From: Bacillus paramycoides
Lineage (GTDB): Bacteria; Bacillota; Bacilli; Bacillales; Bacillaceae_G
Assembly (NCBI RefSeq): GCF_001884235.1
Contig: NZ_MAOI01000112.1
Location: 62,001-126,000 of the forward strand
Reading direction: 5' to 3'
Length of the DNA: 64,000 nt
The notes beneath the pieces are model-generated. The model ran no database searches. It worked only from the letters and a program-made list of their open reading frames with translations, and was not told where the DNA came from. Within the stretch, counting starts at the first letter, position 1; each line of letters opens with the position of its first letter. Of the stretch, positions 8,813 to 16,358 are shown piece by piece. Both the position numbers and the translations under genes were made by a program.

Positions 8813-9592
8813 CTATTTGAATTTAACAAAAACCGATCCTAGTGAACCGAAATCAGCTTGAATACTATCTTTACTATTCACTGCGACTGCACCAGATAAC
8901 GCACCTGGTAAAATTAACTCACCTGCTTTTAATCCAATATTAAATTCATGAAGTTTATTAGCTAACCAAGCAACGGCTTGCGCAGGATGCCCTAATGCTG
9001 CTGCGCCAGCTCCTGTAGCAATTAAACAATTATTCTTATAAAGTGTCATTCCTGTTGTACGTAAATCTACTTTATCAATGCTAGAGAATGTATCACCAAC
9101 TACAACTTTTGCCGATGACCCATTATCCGCCACTGTATCAGCAAGCTGAATCTTCCAATCGGCAATTCTACTATCAATAATTTCAAGTGTAGGCACGACA
9201 TATTTCGTCGCCATTAGAACATCAACATATGTAATGTTAGGACCGCTTAAGTCTTCTGCTAAAACAAAACCTATTTCCGCTTCTATCTTTGGAGATACAA
9301 AGGAGTCTATTGAAATTTCACTACCATTTTCTATCTTCATATCATCTAGTAAATGTCCATAGTCAGGTTCATCTACTCCAAGCATTTGTTGCATTGCAAC
9401 ACTCGTAAGACCGATTTTCTTCCCAATTATGCTACGCCCACTCTCTAATTTCCTCTCTATAACTTCAAGTTGAATATTATAAGCATCCAAAACTGATAAA
9501 TTAGAATACCTCTCTGTAAAAGGAGTAATCCCTACACACGAATTTTCAGCTTGTATTAGTTCATCTGCTAATTCTTTAATTAATAACTGCAC
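8813..9592 (-). CDS. 2-Oxopent-4-enoate hydratase
   Basis: A 259-residue member of the same family as the decarboxylase at 6080-6868 (DmpE/MhpD/XylJ/NbaH type). It adds water to 2-oxopent-4-enoate to give 4-hydroxy-2-oxovalerate. It has GKKIGLTSVAMQQMLGVDEP near residue 60 and the metal-binding PKIEAEIGFVL. It lies 29 bases upstream of the acetaldehyde dehydrogenase. A 153-base gap holding a hairpin separates it from the aldehyde dehydrogenase gene upstream. Hydratase versus decarboxylase is assigned by order and similarity, not by a decisive residue. Confidence 0.8.
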   Translation of the reverse strand: MQLLIKELADELIQAENSCVGITPFTERYSNLSVLDAYNIQLEVIERKLESGRSIIGKKIGLTSVAMQQMLGVDEPDYGHLLDDMKIENGSEISIDSFVSPKIEAEIGFVLAEDLSGPNITYVDVLMATKYVVPTLEIIDSRIADWKIQLADTVADNGSSAKVVVGDTFSSIDKVDLRTTGMTLYKNNCLIATGAGAAALGHPAQAVAWLANKLHEFNIGLKAGELILPGALSGAVAVNSKDSIQADFGSLGSVFVKFK

Positions 9593-9648
9593 TCATCTCA
9601 CCCCATTTTTCAATTTTATACTTATCGCACATCAACGAAACTTTAATT

Positions 9649-9696
9649 AGCCCCCACTTAGCTTCTTTGTTTCCACATAATTTTGAGGTGGGAGCT
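9649..9696 (-). terminator. Hairpin inside the catabolic operon
   Basis: On the minus strand AGCTCCCAC and GTGGGGGCT can pair over 9 positions (one G-T) across a loop of about 30 bases. No clean T run follows. This fits an attenuator, an mRNA-processing element or a weak internal terminator that lowers expression of the five downstream genes. Confidence 0.4.
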
Positions 9697-9745
9697 TTAC
9701 TGTTCACAAATAGTCGGATAAAACTCCACTGATGCAGCATTGACT

Positions 9746-11215
9746 TTATAATTTCATCGTAACTGTCTTAGCTTCTGTATAAAATTCAAAACTATGACGT
9801 CCACCTTCTCTACCAATCCCGCTAGCCTTCGAACCTCCAAATGGAGTACGTAAATCTCGGACATACCAACAATTAATCCATAGTAAGCCTGAATCAATTT
9901 GTGAAACAACTCGTTGTGCTCGTCTAAGATCGTTCGTCCAAACAACTCCAGCTAGTCCATAAACGGAATCGTTCGCAATGCGAATTGCATCCTCCTCCGT
10001 TTTAAATGGGATAACAACTAGAACTGGGCCAAATATCTCTTCTTGCGCTACACGCATACTGTTATCAACATCATATAGAATAGTAGGTTCATAAAAATTC
10101 CCTTCTACTAAACTTTTAACTCTTTTTCCACCATAGGCTAATTTTGCGCCTTCCGAAATCCCTATTTCTACGTAACGATCAACTGTTTCTAAATGAGATT
10201 TTGATACAAGCGCTCCCATATCGGTATCTTCAGAAAGAGGATCTCCCACTTTTATTCTTTTTACAGCCGCTACAAATTTCTCTAAAAACTGTTCATATAC
10301 ACTTTCTTGCACAAGTAATCTTGAACCAGCTAAACAAATTTCTCCTTGGTTCCGATAAATAGCTTCAATCGATCCCTGTACTGTTTCATCTAAATCCGCA
10401 TCTTCAAATACGATATTTGCTGATTTACCTCCTAACTCTAATGAAACCGGAATTAAGTTTTCTGATGCATTACGCATAATTGTTTTTCCTGTGTTACTTT
10501 CTCCAACAAATGAAATTCTTCTTACAGCCGGATGTGTTGTCATTGTTGTCCCAACAGTATTTCCTGGACCTGTAATAATATTAAGTACACCTGGAGGTAG
10601 CCCAGCATCATTTGCAATTTCACCGAGCATAACTGCACTTAAAGGGGTATACGAGGCTGGTTTGACAACAACAGTATTACCAGAAGCAAGTGCAGCTGAT
10701 GCTTTCCACGTCATTTGCATAAATGGCAAGTTCCAAGGAATGATTAAACTAGTCACTCCCGCTGGAGCATACTTTGCATATGACATAAAGTTATGTTTGT
10801 CATAATGCTCATGCACCATATATTTAGCCATTTCAGCAAAGAAGCGAAAATTATGAGCCGAGCGTGGTATATCGAACCCTTTACTTTCTTTAATTGGTTT
10901 TCCAACATCAAGAGTTTCTAAATACGCTAGTTCATCCACTCTTTCCATAATCAAATCCGACATTTTGCATAAAATATTCGATCGTTCTTCCACAGGCATT
11001 TTACTCCAAATACCACTTTTAAATGTTCGTTCTGCCACATCAATTGCTCTTTTTGTGTCCTCTTCATTTGCCTTTGCTATAGAAGCAAGCTTTCTATTCG
11101 TCGCTGGATTGAACGTATCAAACGTTTCGCCGGATATAGAATCCACATATTGTCCATCAATAAACAACTTCGCATCTTTTACTTTCAGTTTTTCAGCTAA
11201 TAATTCTTTGTTCAC
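9746..11215 (-). CDS. 2-Aminomuconic-6-semialdehyde dehydrogenase
   Basis: A 489-residue NAD-dependent aldehyde dehydrogenase. The general base is E260 in SLELGGKSA and the nucleophile is C294 in NQGEICLAGS. IIPWNLPFMQM lies near residue 158 and the NAD-site FVGESNTGK at about 236. The superfamily is certain. The substrate, 2-aminomuconate or 2-hydroxymuconate 6-semialdehyde (NbaE/AmnC/HMSDH type), is inferred from the ACMSD and deaminase genes immediately upstream. It makes 2-aminomuconate for the RidA-type deaminase, whose stop lies 12 bases before this start. Confidence 0.88.
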   Translation of the reverse strand: MNKELLAEKLKVKDAKLFIDGQYVDSISGETFDTFNPATNRKLASIAKANEEDTKRAIDVAERTFKSGIWSKMPVEERSNILCKMSDLIMERVDELAYLETLDVGKPIKESKGFDIPRSAHNFRFFAEMAKYMVHEHYDKHNFMSYAKYAPAGVTSLIIPWNLPFMQMTWKASAALASGNTVVVKPASYTPLSAVMLGEIANDAGLPPGVLNIITGPGNTVGTTMTTHPAVRRISFVGESNTGKTIMRNASENLIPVSLELGGKSANIVFEDADLDETVQGSIEAIYRNQGEICLAGSRLLVQESVYEQFLEKFVAAVKRIKVGDPLSEDTDMGALVSKSHLETVDRYVEIGISEGAKLAYGGKRVKSLVEGNFYEPTILYDVDNSMRVAQEEIFGPVLVVIPFKTEEDAIRIANDSVYGLAGVVWTNDLRRAQRVVSQIDSGLLWINCWYVRDLRTPFGGSKASGIGREGGRHSFEFYTEAKTVTMKL

Positions 11216-11227
11216 CTTCCTTACCCC

Positions 11228-11686
11228 CTATTCCTCAATTTCTAAAACCATCTCAATTTCAATTGTTGTGTTATTAGGTAATTGAGCCATTCCGACAGCA
11301 GAGCGGGCGTGTTTTCCCTTTTCCCCAAAAATATCAACTAATAAATCCGATGCTCCATTCATTACCTTTGGCTGATCGATAAAATCTTCTGTACAATTTA
11401 CAAAACCAAGCATCTTTACAACTCGTTTTACCTTATTTAAATCACCAAGTTCGTTTCTCACAACACTTAACAAATTCAACATTGATTGTCTTGCTGCTTT
11501 ATATCCCTCATCAATTGGTATATCCTTTCCTAATTTCCCATGATACTCATCTACACCTTGTCCAGCAGTAAACAATAAGTTACCCACTTTTACACAACTA
11601 ACATAATTTCCGACTGCTGGACGAATAGCTGGTAGTGTGATACCTAACTCACTTAATTTATTCTCAGGTGTTTGTACTCTCTGCAT
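11228..11686 (-). CDS. RidA-family 2-aminomuconate deaminase
   Basis: A 152-residue YjgF/YER057c/UK114-type protein (LFTAGQGVDEYHGKLG, ARSAVGMAQLPNNTTIEIEM). The conserved arginine in HARSAVG binds the carboxylate of imine/enamine substrates. Standalone RidA proteins deaminate reactive imines. In this cluster the fitting job is conversion of 2-aminomuconate to 4-oxalocrotonate (NbaF/AmnD type). The ATG at 11686 follows CGAGGTGA at good spacing, and the gene overlaps the end of the ACMSD gene by 23 bases, which suggests translational coupling. Confidence 0.85.
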   Translation of the reverse strand: MQRVQTPENKLSELGITLPAIRPAVGNYVSCVKVGNLLFTAGQGVDEYHGKLGKDIPIDEGYKAARQSMLNLLSVVRNELGDLNKVKRVVKMLGFVNCTEDFIDQPKVMNGASDLLVDIFGEKGKHARSAVGMAQLPNNTTIEIEMVLEIEE

Positions 11687-12701
11687 ATGCTTCACCTCGT
11701 TTTTTTATATCAATATTTAAAAATTCCGCAGCATTTCCCCCAAGCATTGCTGCCTTTTGTTCCTCAGATAAACTGGATGTCTCGTCAATCACTTTTCCTG
11801 GATCAATTTCTCGCAATAAAAATGGATAATCCGAACCCATGAAAATTTTTTCATGTCCAAATCTTTCAATCATATATTTCAAATTAATAGGATCGTAATT
11901 TAAAGAATCAAAATAAAATTTCTTTGCATAATAACTAGGAGGGTGTGTAGTCAACCGCAAATGTGGCCATACTTTCCACCCCTGATCTAATCTTGGCAAA
12001 ATATATGGGAAAGACCCTCCACCATGCGCAAAACAAACCTTCAACCGTGGAAACTTCTCCATAATCCCACTCCATATAAGTGTAGCTGCCGCTAGAGCCG
12101 TTTCACTTGGCATCCCGACTGTATACATAAAATTATGATGCGGCATTCTATCGCGCCCTAATGTTTCCCATGGATGAATAAAAATTGGAACTTGCCACTT
12201 TTCGGCCATTCGAAAGAATTCAATAAATGATGGATCATCTAAATTTTTCCCATTTACGTTTGTACCAATTTCAATACCATGTAAATTTAATTCCGTAATA
12301 CACCGCTCCATTTCACGAACCGCAGTTTCCCCATCTTGCATCGGAACCGTTCCTAATCCGACAAAACGATCTGGATATGCTAAAACTGTTTCTGCAATAA
12401 AATCATTTTGAATACGTGCCATACTTTCAGCTTCCTCTGGTTTTGCCCAATACGAAAATGTGACAGGGATTGGTGATAAAACTTGAATATCGACACCTTC
12501 ACGGTTCATATCTTCAATCCTTTTCTCAGGACACCATACTTGATCTGTCACGTCGCGAAAATTTTTGCCTCCAACCATAATACTTGCACCACATGTACAA
12601 GTCCGATTTAATATTGGCCAACGACCGCCACCAAACTTCTCTTCAAAATCCGGAAAAGTTTCAGGAATAATATGTGTATGAAAATCTATTCGCACTTCCA
12701 T
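11664..12701 (-). CDS. 2-Amino-3-carboxymuconate-6-semialdehyde decarboxylase (ACMSD)
   Basis: A 345-residue zinc-dependent amidohydrolase-superfamily decarboxylase. The metal motif HTH is at residues 8-10, IFIHPW (about 175) and CFAHGGGSFPY (about 225) carry further ligands, and the acidic ligand lies in FMGSDYPF near 295. It decarboxylates the unstable ring-opening product of 3-hydroxyanthranilate, preventing spontaneous cyclisation to quinolinate and steering carbon to catabolism. The ATG at 12701 lies within the end of the dioxygenase gene (16-base overlap) behind GTGGAGGA, so the two are translationally coupled, fitting successive reactions. Confidence 0.93.
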   Translation of the reverse strand: MEVRIDFHTHIIPETFPDFEEKFGGGRWPILNRTCTCGASIMVGGKNFRDVTDQVWCPEKRIEDMNREGVDIQVLSPIPVTFSYWAKPEEAESMARIQNDFIAETVLAYPDRFVGLGTVPMQDGETAVREMERCITELNLHGIEIGTNVNGKNLDDPSFIEFFRMAEKWQVPIFIHPWETLGRDRMPHHNFMYTVGMPSETALAAATLIWSGIMEKFPRLKVCFAHGGGSFPYILPRLDQGWKVWPHLRLTTHPPSYYAKKFYFDSLNYDPINLKYMIERFGHEKIFMGSDYPFLLREIDPGKVIDETSSLSEEQKAAMLGGNAAEFLNIDIKKRGEAYAESTNT

Positions 12702-13225
12702 TCCTCCACTTCTTCCGGCATAATGTAACCACAGTTTTTACATGCACGAATTTCTTTATTTGAATTAAAACTATGAATCGCTTCTTTTACTTGTTTTTCA
12801 ATATCATTTAATTGAACACGTACACGATGCATTTCATGATTACACTCGTCACAGAACCAAACGAAATCCTCGAGTTCTCCTTGGTTACGTTTTCTTTCAA
12901 TTACTAGCCCATATGTGTTAGCAACGCGATGTGGTGAATGAGGTACCATAGCTGGTAGCATAAATACATCGCCTTCTTTTACTGTAACGACTTCACGCTT
13001 ACCTTCCTCTGTAATACATTCCACATAACAGTCACCTTTAATTTGATAAAAAAACTCATCTGAGGGATCTACATGGAAATCACGTCTTCTATTTGGACCA
13101 CCTAATATCATGGCGATAAATTCCGAGTCCTGCCAAATAACCTTATTATTTACCGGCGGCTTCAACAAATCTTTATTCTCATCAATCCATTTTAGTAAAT
13201 TAAAAGATTGTAATGTTTTTGACAT
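12686..13225 (-). CDS. 3-Hydroxyanthranilate 3,4-dioxygenase
   Basis: A 179-residue cupin that opens the ring of 3-hydroxyanthranilate with O2 and Fe(II). The iron ligands are visible as H51 and E57 in RDFHVDPSDEFF and H96 in VPHSPHR. R47 and R100 fit the substrate-binding arginines. The C-terminus has a second, rubredoxin-like metal site: CDEC at 125-128 and CKNC at 162-165, as in bacterial NbaC. This is the commitment step of the cluster. The ribosome binding site GGAGGAAG lies before ATG 13225. Confidence 0.95.
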   Translation of the reverse strand: MSKTLQSFNLLKWIDENKDLLKPPVNNKVIWQDSEFIAMILGGPNRRRDFHVDPSDEFFYQIKGDCYVECITEEGKREVVTVKEGDVFMLPAMVPHSPHRVANTYGLVIERKRNQGELEDFVWFCDECNHEMHRVRVQLNDIEKQVKEAIHSFNSNKEIRACKNCGYIMPEEVEEWKCE

Positions 13226-13253
13226 ATTTCTTCCTCCTCATTATTCCTTCTAC

Positions 13254-13802
13254 TTATATCGTTTTGAAAGACCATCCGAGTAAAGAGCTAGACTTTTGCA
13301 ACTCTCCTTGACATACATGATTTCTAATTCTTGTTGAAGATATCCGCTCACCTTCTTCACAACACACATCTTCAACTATAGAAATATTGAAGTGTTCTCG
13401 TAGAAGCTCTATATCACCCTCTCGATTTTTTCCAAATCTAAAATCTTGGCCAATATAAATTTCTACAGGACATAACCTTTGTAGCTCTTTAACAAAATAA
13501 CTCGCCCTTTTTGTTACATAGGACTCATCAAAACGAATTGCAACTATATGTTCAACACCAAGATGCTGAAGACGTTTCACCTTCTCATCAATTGGCGTTA
13601 ATATTCGAGCGCCTTGAAAATAAGAACGTGGTGGTGGATCAAATGTATACACAACATTTGTAATCTTTAATTCTTTCGCTCTATGAATCGCGTTTTTAAT
13701 AACAACTTGATGACCTTTATGTACGCCATCAAAAGCACCAATTGAAACAATTGATCTCTTTAATACCGGTATACAGTTATCATGTATATAAATGAGTCTC
13801 AC
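13254..13802 (-). CDS. FAD synthetase-like (RibF adenylyltransferase domain only)
   Basis: A 182-residue protein equal to the N-terminal half of bifunctional RibF. The nucleotide-binding GAFDGVHKGH lies near residue 22, TFDPPPRSYF near 54, GQDFRFGKNREGD near 117, and the ISSTRIR signature near 155. The riboflavin-kinase domain (about 120 more residues in RibF) is absent, so it should make FAD from FMN only. Its place between IclR and the dioxygenase gene suggests it feeds FAD to the monooxygenase at 14712. A cluster-encoded flavin-synthesis protein is reported in the anthranilate cluster of Geobacillus thermodenitrificans (GTNG_3159, from memory). Confidence 0.85.
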   Translation of the reverse strand: MRLIYIHDNCIPVLKRSIVSIGAFDGVHKGHQVVIKNAIHRAKELKITNVVYTFDPPPRSYFQGARILTPIDEKVKRLQHLGVEHIVAIRFDESYVTKRASYFVKELQRLCPVEIYIGQDFRFGKNREGDIELLREHFNISIVEDVCCEEGERISSTRIRNHVCQGELQKSSSLLGWSFKTI

Positions 13803-13816
13803 CTCTCTTTTTGGAA

Positions 13817-14563
13817 TTAAATTTCCAAAAAACCAAACTCCTTCGAAATTAAATTCGCCGTATTCATCACACTTTGAATTATGATTTCACGATTACTTCC
13901 CTGCATATACGATATAGGTCCAACAATATTAAGCGCTGCAATTGTTCTCCCAGTGTAAGATCGAATGGGAGCTGCAATTCCATACAATCCATGCTCATTT
14001 TCATTATCACTAATTGAATAACCTTGCTTACGAATCGTCTGTAACTCTGTCTGGAATTGTTTCACGCAAGTAATTGTATTGGGTGCTCGTGGCAAAAGCC
14101 TTTTTTCTGAAGTAAATTCTAGGGGAGATGAATTAAATGAAAGCAACACTTTCCCTGTACTTGTACAATACGCAGGCTCTCTTGATCCAACATGTGTTGA
14201 AATTTGAACAGAATCCTTTGATGAAACTTTCAAAATAAATACAACATCACCACGATCAAACATGCCAATATGCACAGTTCCATTAAAATTCCTTACAAGC
14301 TCTTCTACAAGCGGAATTGCTCCACTATAAATCTCTTGCTGAAACATTACTTGATTTCCCCACTCTAACAATTTCCAACCTAATCTATATTTTCTTTGCT
14401 CATCTTGAATGAGCATTCCTTCTTCACACAACGTACGAACAAGGTGATGAACCGTACTAGCATTCATATTTAGTTTTTCCGCTATTTCAGAATTTCCTAG
14501 TACAGGTTCATCGCTCGTAAAACAATTTAGAATTTTACAAATTTTACTGATAGAAGCGATCAA
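13817..14563 (-). CDS. IclR family transcriptional regulator of the cluster
   Basis: A 248-residue regulator. The winged helix-turn-helix spans about residues 5-60 (GNSEIAEKLNMNASTVHHLV) and the effector-binding IclR domain about 75-245 (AYCTSTGKVLLSF, GYSISDNENEHGLYGIAAPI). The effector is probably a pathway aromatic or ring-cleavage product, by context. The start is TTG 14563 with GGGGAGGT before it. The gene lies between the monooxygenase and the FAD synthetase-like gene (14-base gap to the latter), so it is probably cotranscribed with its targets and autoregulated. Confidence 0.9.
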   Translation of the reverse strand: MIASISKICKILNCFTSDEPVLGNSEIAEKLNMNASTVHHLVRTLCEEGMLIQDEQRKYRLGWKLLEWGNQVMFQQEIYSGAIPLVEELVRNFNGTVHIGMFDRGDVVFILKVSSKDSVQISTHVGSREPAYCTSTGKVLLSFNSSPLEFTSEKRLLPRAPNTITCVKQFQTELQTIRKQGYSISDNENEHGLYGIAAPIRSYTGRTIAALNIVGPISYMQGSNREIIIQSVMNTANLISKEFGFLEI

Positions 14564-14601
14564 ATCATTTACCTCCCCTATTTCAGTTACAGTTCTCTAT
14601 T

Positions 14602-14661
14602 TTACATGTTGTTAATAATATAAGAAGATTTACATCCTAACAGTAAAATTCTTGTTATCAT
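14602..14661 (-). CDS. Possible 19-residue leader peptide
   Basis: An ATG at 14661 stands 6 bases after a strong GGAAGGAG and opens 19 codons (MITRILLLGCKSSYIINNM) before TAA, ending 38 bases ahead of the iclR start. The strong ribosome binding site is the only evidence. It could be a leader peptide, the front of a deleted gene, or chance. Confidence 0.3.
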   Translation of the reverse strand: MITRILLLGCKSSYIINNM

Positions 14662-14681
14662 CTGTTGCTCCTTCCTTTTCC

Positions 14682-14713
14682 AAATAAAAATGTAAGCGTA
14701 AACATTTTTATTT
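14682..14713. promoter_or_regulatory. 32-bp inverted repeat containing a CcpA cre-like site
   Basis: Twelve-base arms (AAATAAAAATGT / ACATTTTTATTT) match perfectly around AAGCGTAA. The centre, TGTAAGCGTAAACA at 14691-14704, fits the cre consensus WTGNAANCGNWNNCW at every defined position. It overlaps the monooxygenase stop codon and lies 119 bases upstream of the iclR start. It could be a CcpA operator, an IclR operator, a hairpin terminator, or several of these. Confidence 0.55.
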
Positions 14714-16184
14714 AGCTTAAAGCGCCTTCGGATGAACTCGATTGCAAAGCTTTCTTCACTAGAGAAAGCGATTGTTGTTTTTTGTACGCACTATAAAACA
14801 TTCCCATTTTACGCACCGGATCTCCAGAATAGTAACGCTCATATTGTAATAATCGTTGTCCAAAAGCTTCACCACATAAATCCCAAGCTAATTTAAACAA
14901 GCGAACACGTTCCTCAGAAGAGACTCCTTCACGCCCGATATAATATTTATGCATATCATCTTGAATCTCAGGGTTCATAAAATCAGCGCCTGTCGGTGAC
15001 ATCAATAGCCCACCAGCACCAATGGTTTGAATGATTTCAATAGCCCGCGGATACATTTTAGGTAATAAACTACGTATCGTATCAAGCGGCAACCTCGCAG
15101 GAACAACTTCTCCATATGGATTCGTTTCATATTCATATTCAGCTACTTGCAAGAGAGCACGTATCGTTTCTACATCTTGCATAAGCTCTGCTAACTGGTT
15201 TTGTACATTTAAAAAACCGTCTACTCCTATCGAATCTGCTAATTTCATAGCTACTTCAGCGGCGAAAGATAGCTTAACTAACCCTCTTACTCCAGATTGA
15301 TGCGCTGGTTGATGACCAATTCCCGTTTTAGGATACAATTGATTCCCAGCTTCTACACTTTGATAAATAAATACTTTATCCCATGGGATAAACACATTAT
15401 GAAATACTAGTAATGCATCCATTTCCTCAAACCTTGATGCAAGTGGATGATCAAATAGAGAACGTTTTCCATCTTGCATTGGCTCACGACAAAGAATCCT
15501 TAGTCCCGGTGCATTAATTGGAACGGCAAAAGAAATTGCATGACGTTCATCACCTGGTTTAAAACTTGGATAGGAGTATATAATTACCTCATCTGTAATC
15601 GGGGCAAGTGTCGCTAACATTTTAGCACCACTAACATACATCCCTTCCTCTGTTTCACTTACTACACCTAAATGCATTGTTTCATCTTCTTGTTGATGAG
15701 AAGCCTTGCTCCGATCATTTTGCGGATTAATAATCGCATGTGTTAAAAATAAATCATTATCTCGTATATGTTTATAATAGTTCTTTATATTCGCTCCCCA
15801 TTCTGGATTGAACTTCTCAAAAAACCACGCATTACTTGCCATTGAAGTAACTGTTACATTTAAAAAATCAGGTGTTCTTCCCATTAAACCAAAGGTAGCT
15901 TTTGCCCATATTTCAAATAATTCACGACGCGCTTTTAAGTCCTCATAATTTTTGGGTACTAAAAATGCATTTGAGACCCTTTCTCCTGTCTCTTCGCATA
16001 TATGAGTAATCTTATCCTGATATTCTGGATTGTGCTGCATATCATATAAGTTAGCAATTTGTAAAATAGGTTCGCGAAAAACATCTTCATTTACTACATC
16101 TGTTACTTTTCTTCCACCCATCCAGATTTCAGGATTTCTTTTTCGCAATCCTTCAATATACTGTTCCCCTGTTCTAATTGCCAT
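14712..16184 (-). CDS. FADH2-dependent aromatic hydroxylase, probably anthranilate 3-monooxygenase
   Basis: A 490-residue HpaB-family oxygenase component (4-hydroxyphenylacetate 3-monooxygenase type). It starts [20 protein letters not shown] and contains [29 protein letters not shown] and HKYYIGREG. The family uses FADH2 supplied by a separate reductase. Next to a 3-hydroxyanthranilate ring-cleavage operon the sensible substrate is anthranilate, as characterised for GTNG_3160 in G. thermodenitrificans; 4-hydroxyphenylacetate would not feed this pathway. The ATG at 16184 follows GGAGGGGAAAG. No flavin reductase gene is visible in the window. Confidence 0.8.
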   Translation of the reverse strand: MAIRTGEQYIEGLRKRNPEIWMGGRKVTDVVNEDVFREPILQIANLYDMQHNPEYQDKITHICEETGERVSNAFLVPKNYEDLKARRELFEIWAKATFGLMGRTPDFLNVTVTSMASNAWFFEKFNPEWGANIKNYYKHIRDNDLFLTHAIINPQNDRSKASHQQEDETMHLGVVSETEEGMYVSGAKMLATLAPITDEVIIYSYPSFKPGDERHAISFAVPINAPGLRILCREPMQDGKRSLFDHPLASRFEEMDALLVFHNVFIPWDKVFIYQSVEAGNQLYPKTGIGHQPAHQSGVRGLVKLSFAAEVAMKLADSIGVDGFLNVQNQLAELMQDVETIRALLQVAEYEYETNPYGEVVPARLPLDTIRSLLPKMYPRAIEIIQTIGAGGLLMSPTGADFMNPEIQDDMHKYYIGREGVSSEERVRLFKLAWDLCGEAFGQRLLQYERYYSGDPVRKMGMFYSAYKKQQSLSLVKKALQSSSSEGALS

Positions 16185-16293
16185 TCTTTCCCCTCCAATT
16201 TCCCATAATAATATACTAAAAAGTTTAGAAATCTCATTAGATGACTGAATTTTCAATTATTATATCAATTTTATTTCGTATAATTTCTCCCTT

Positions 16294-16310
16294 ATTTCAC
16301 ATTATGAAAT
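16294..16310. promoter_or_regulatory. Inverted repeat upstream of the monooxygenase gene
   Basis: ATTTCA-N5-TGAAAT lies 110 bases upstream of the monooxygenase ATG, close to an AT-rich stretch with TATAAT. It is a candidate operator for the IclR regulator or an upstream activator site. The symmetry is seen; the role is inferred. Confidence 0.35.
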
Positions 16311-16334
16311 CTTAATAATTTTTTAAGCAATACG

Positions 16335-16358
16335 AAAAAGGAACGGTCTCCCGTTCCT
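16335..16358 (-). terminator. Terminator of the broken spoIIP paralogue
   Basis: On the minus strand the 8-bp stem AGGAACGG / CCGTTCCT with a 4-base loop is followed by TTTTT. It ends just at the stop codon of the spoIIP-like gene. Confidence 0.75.
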
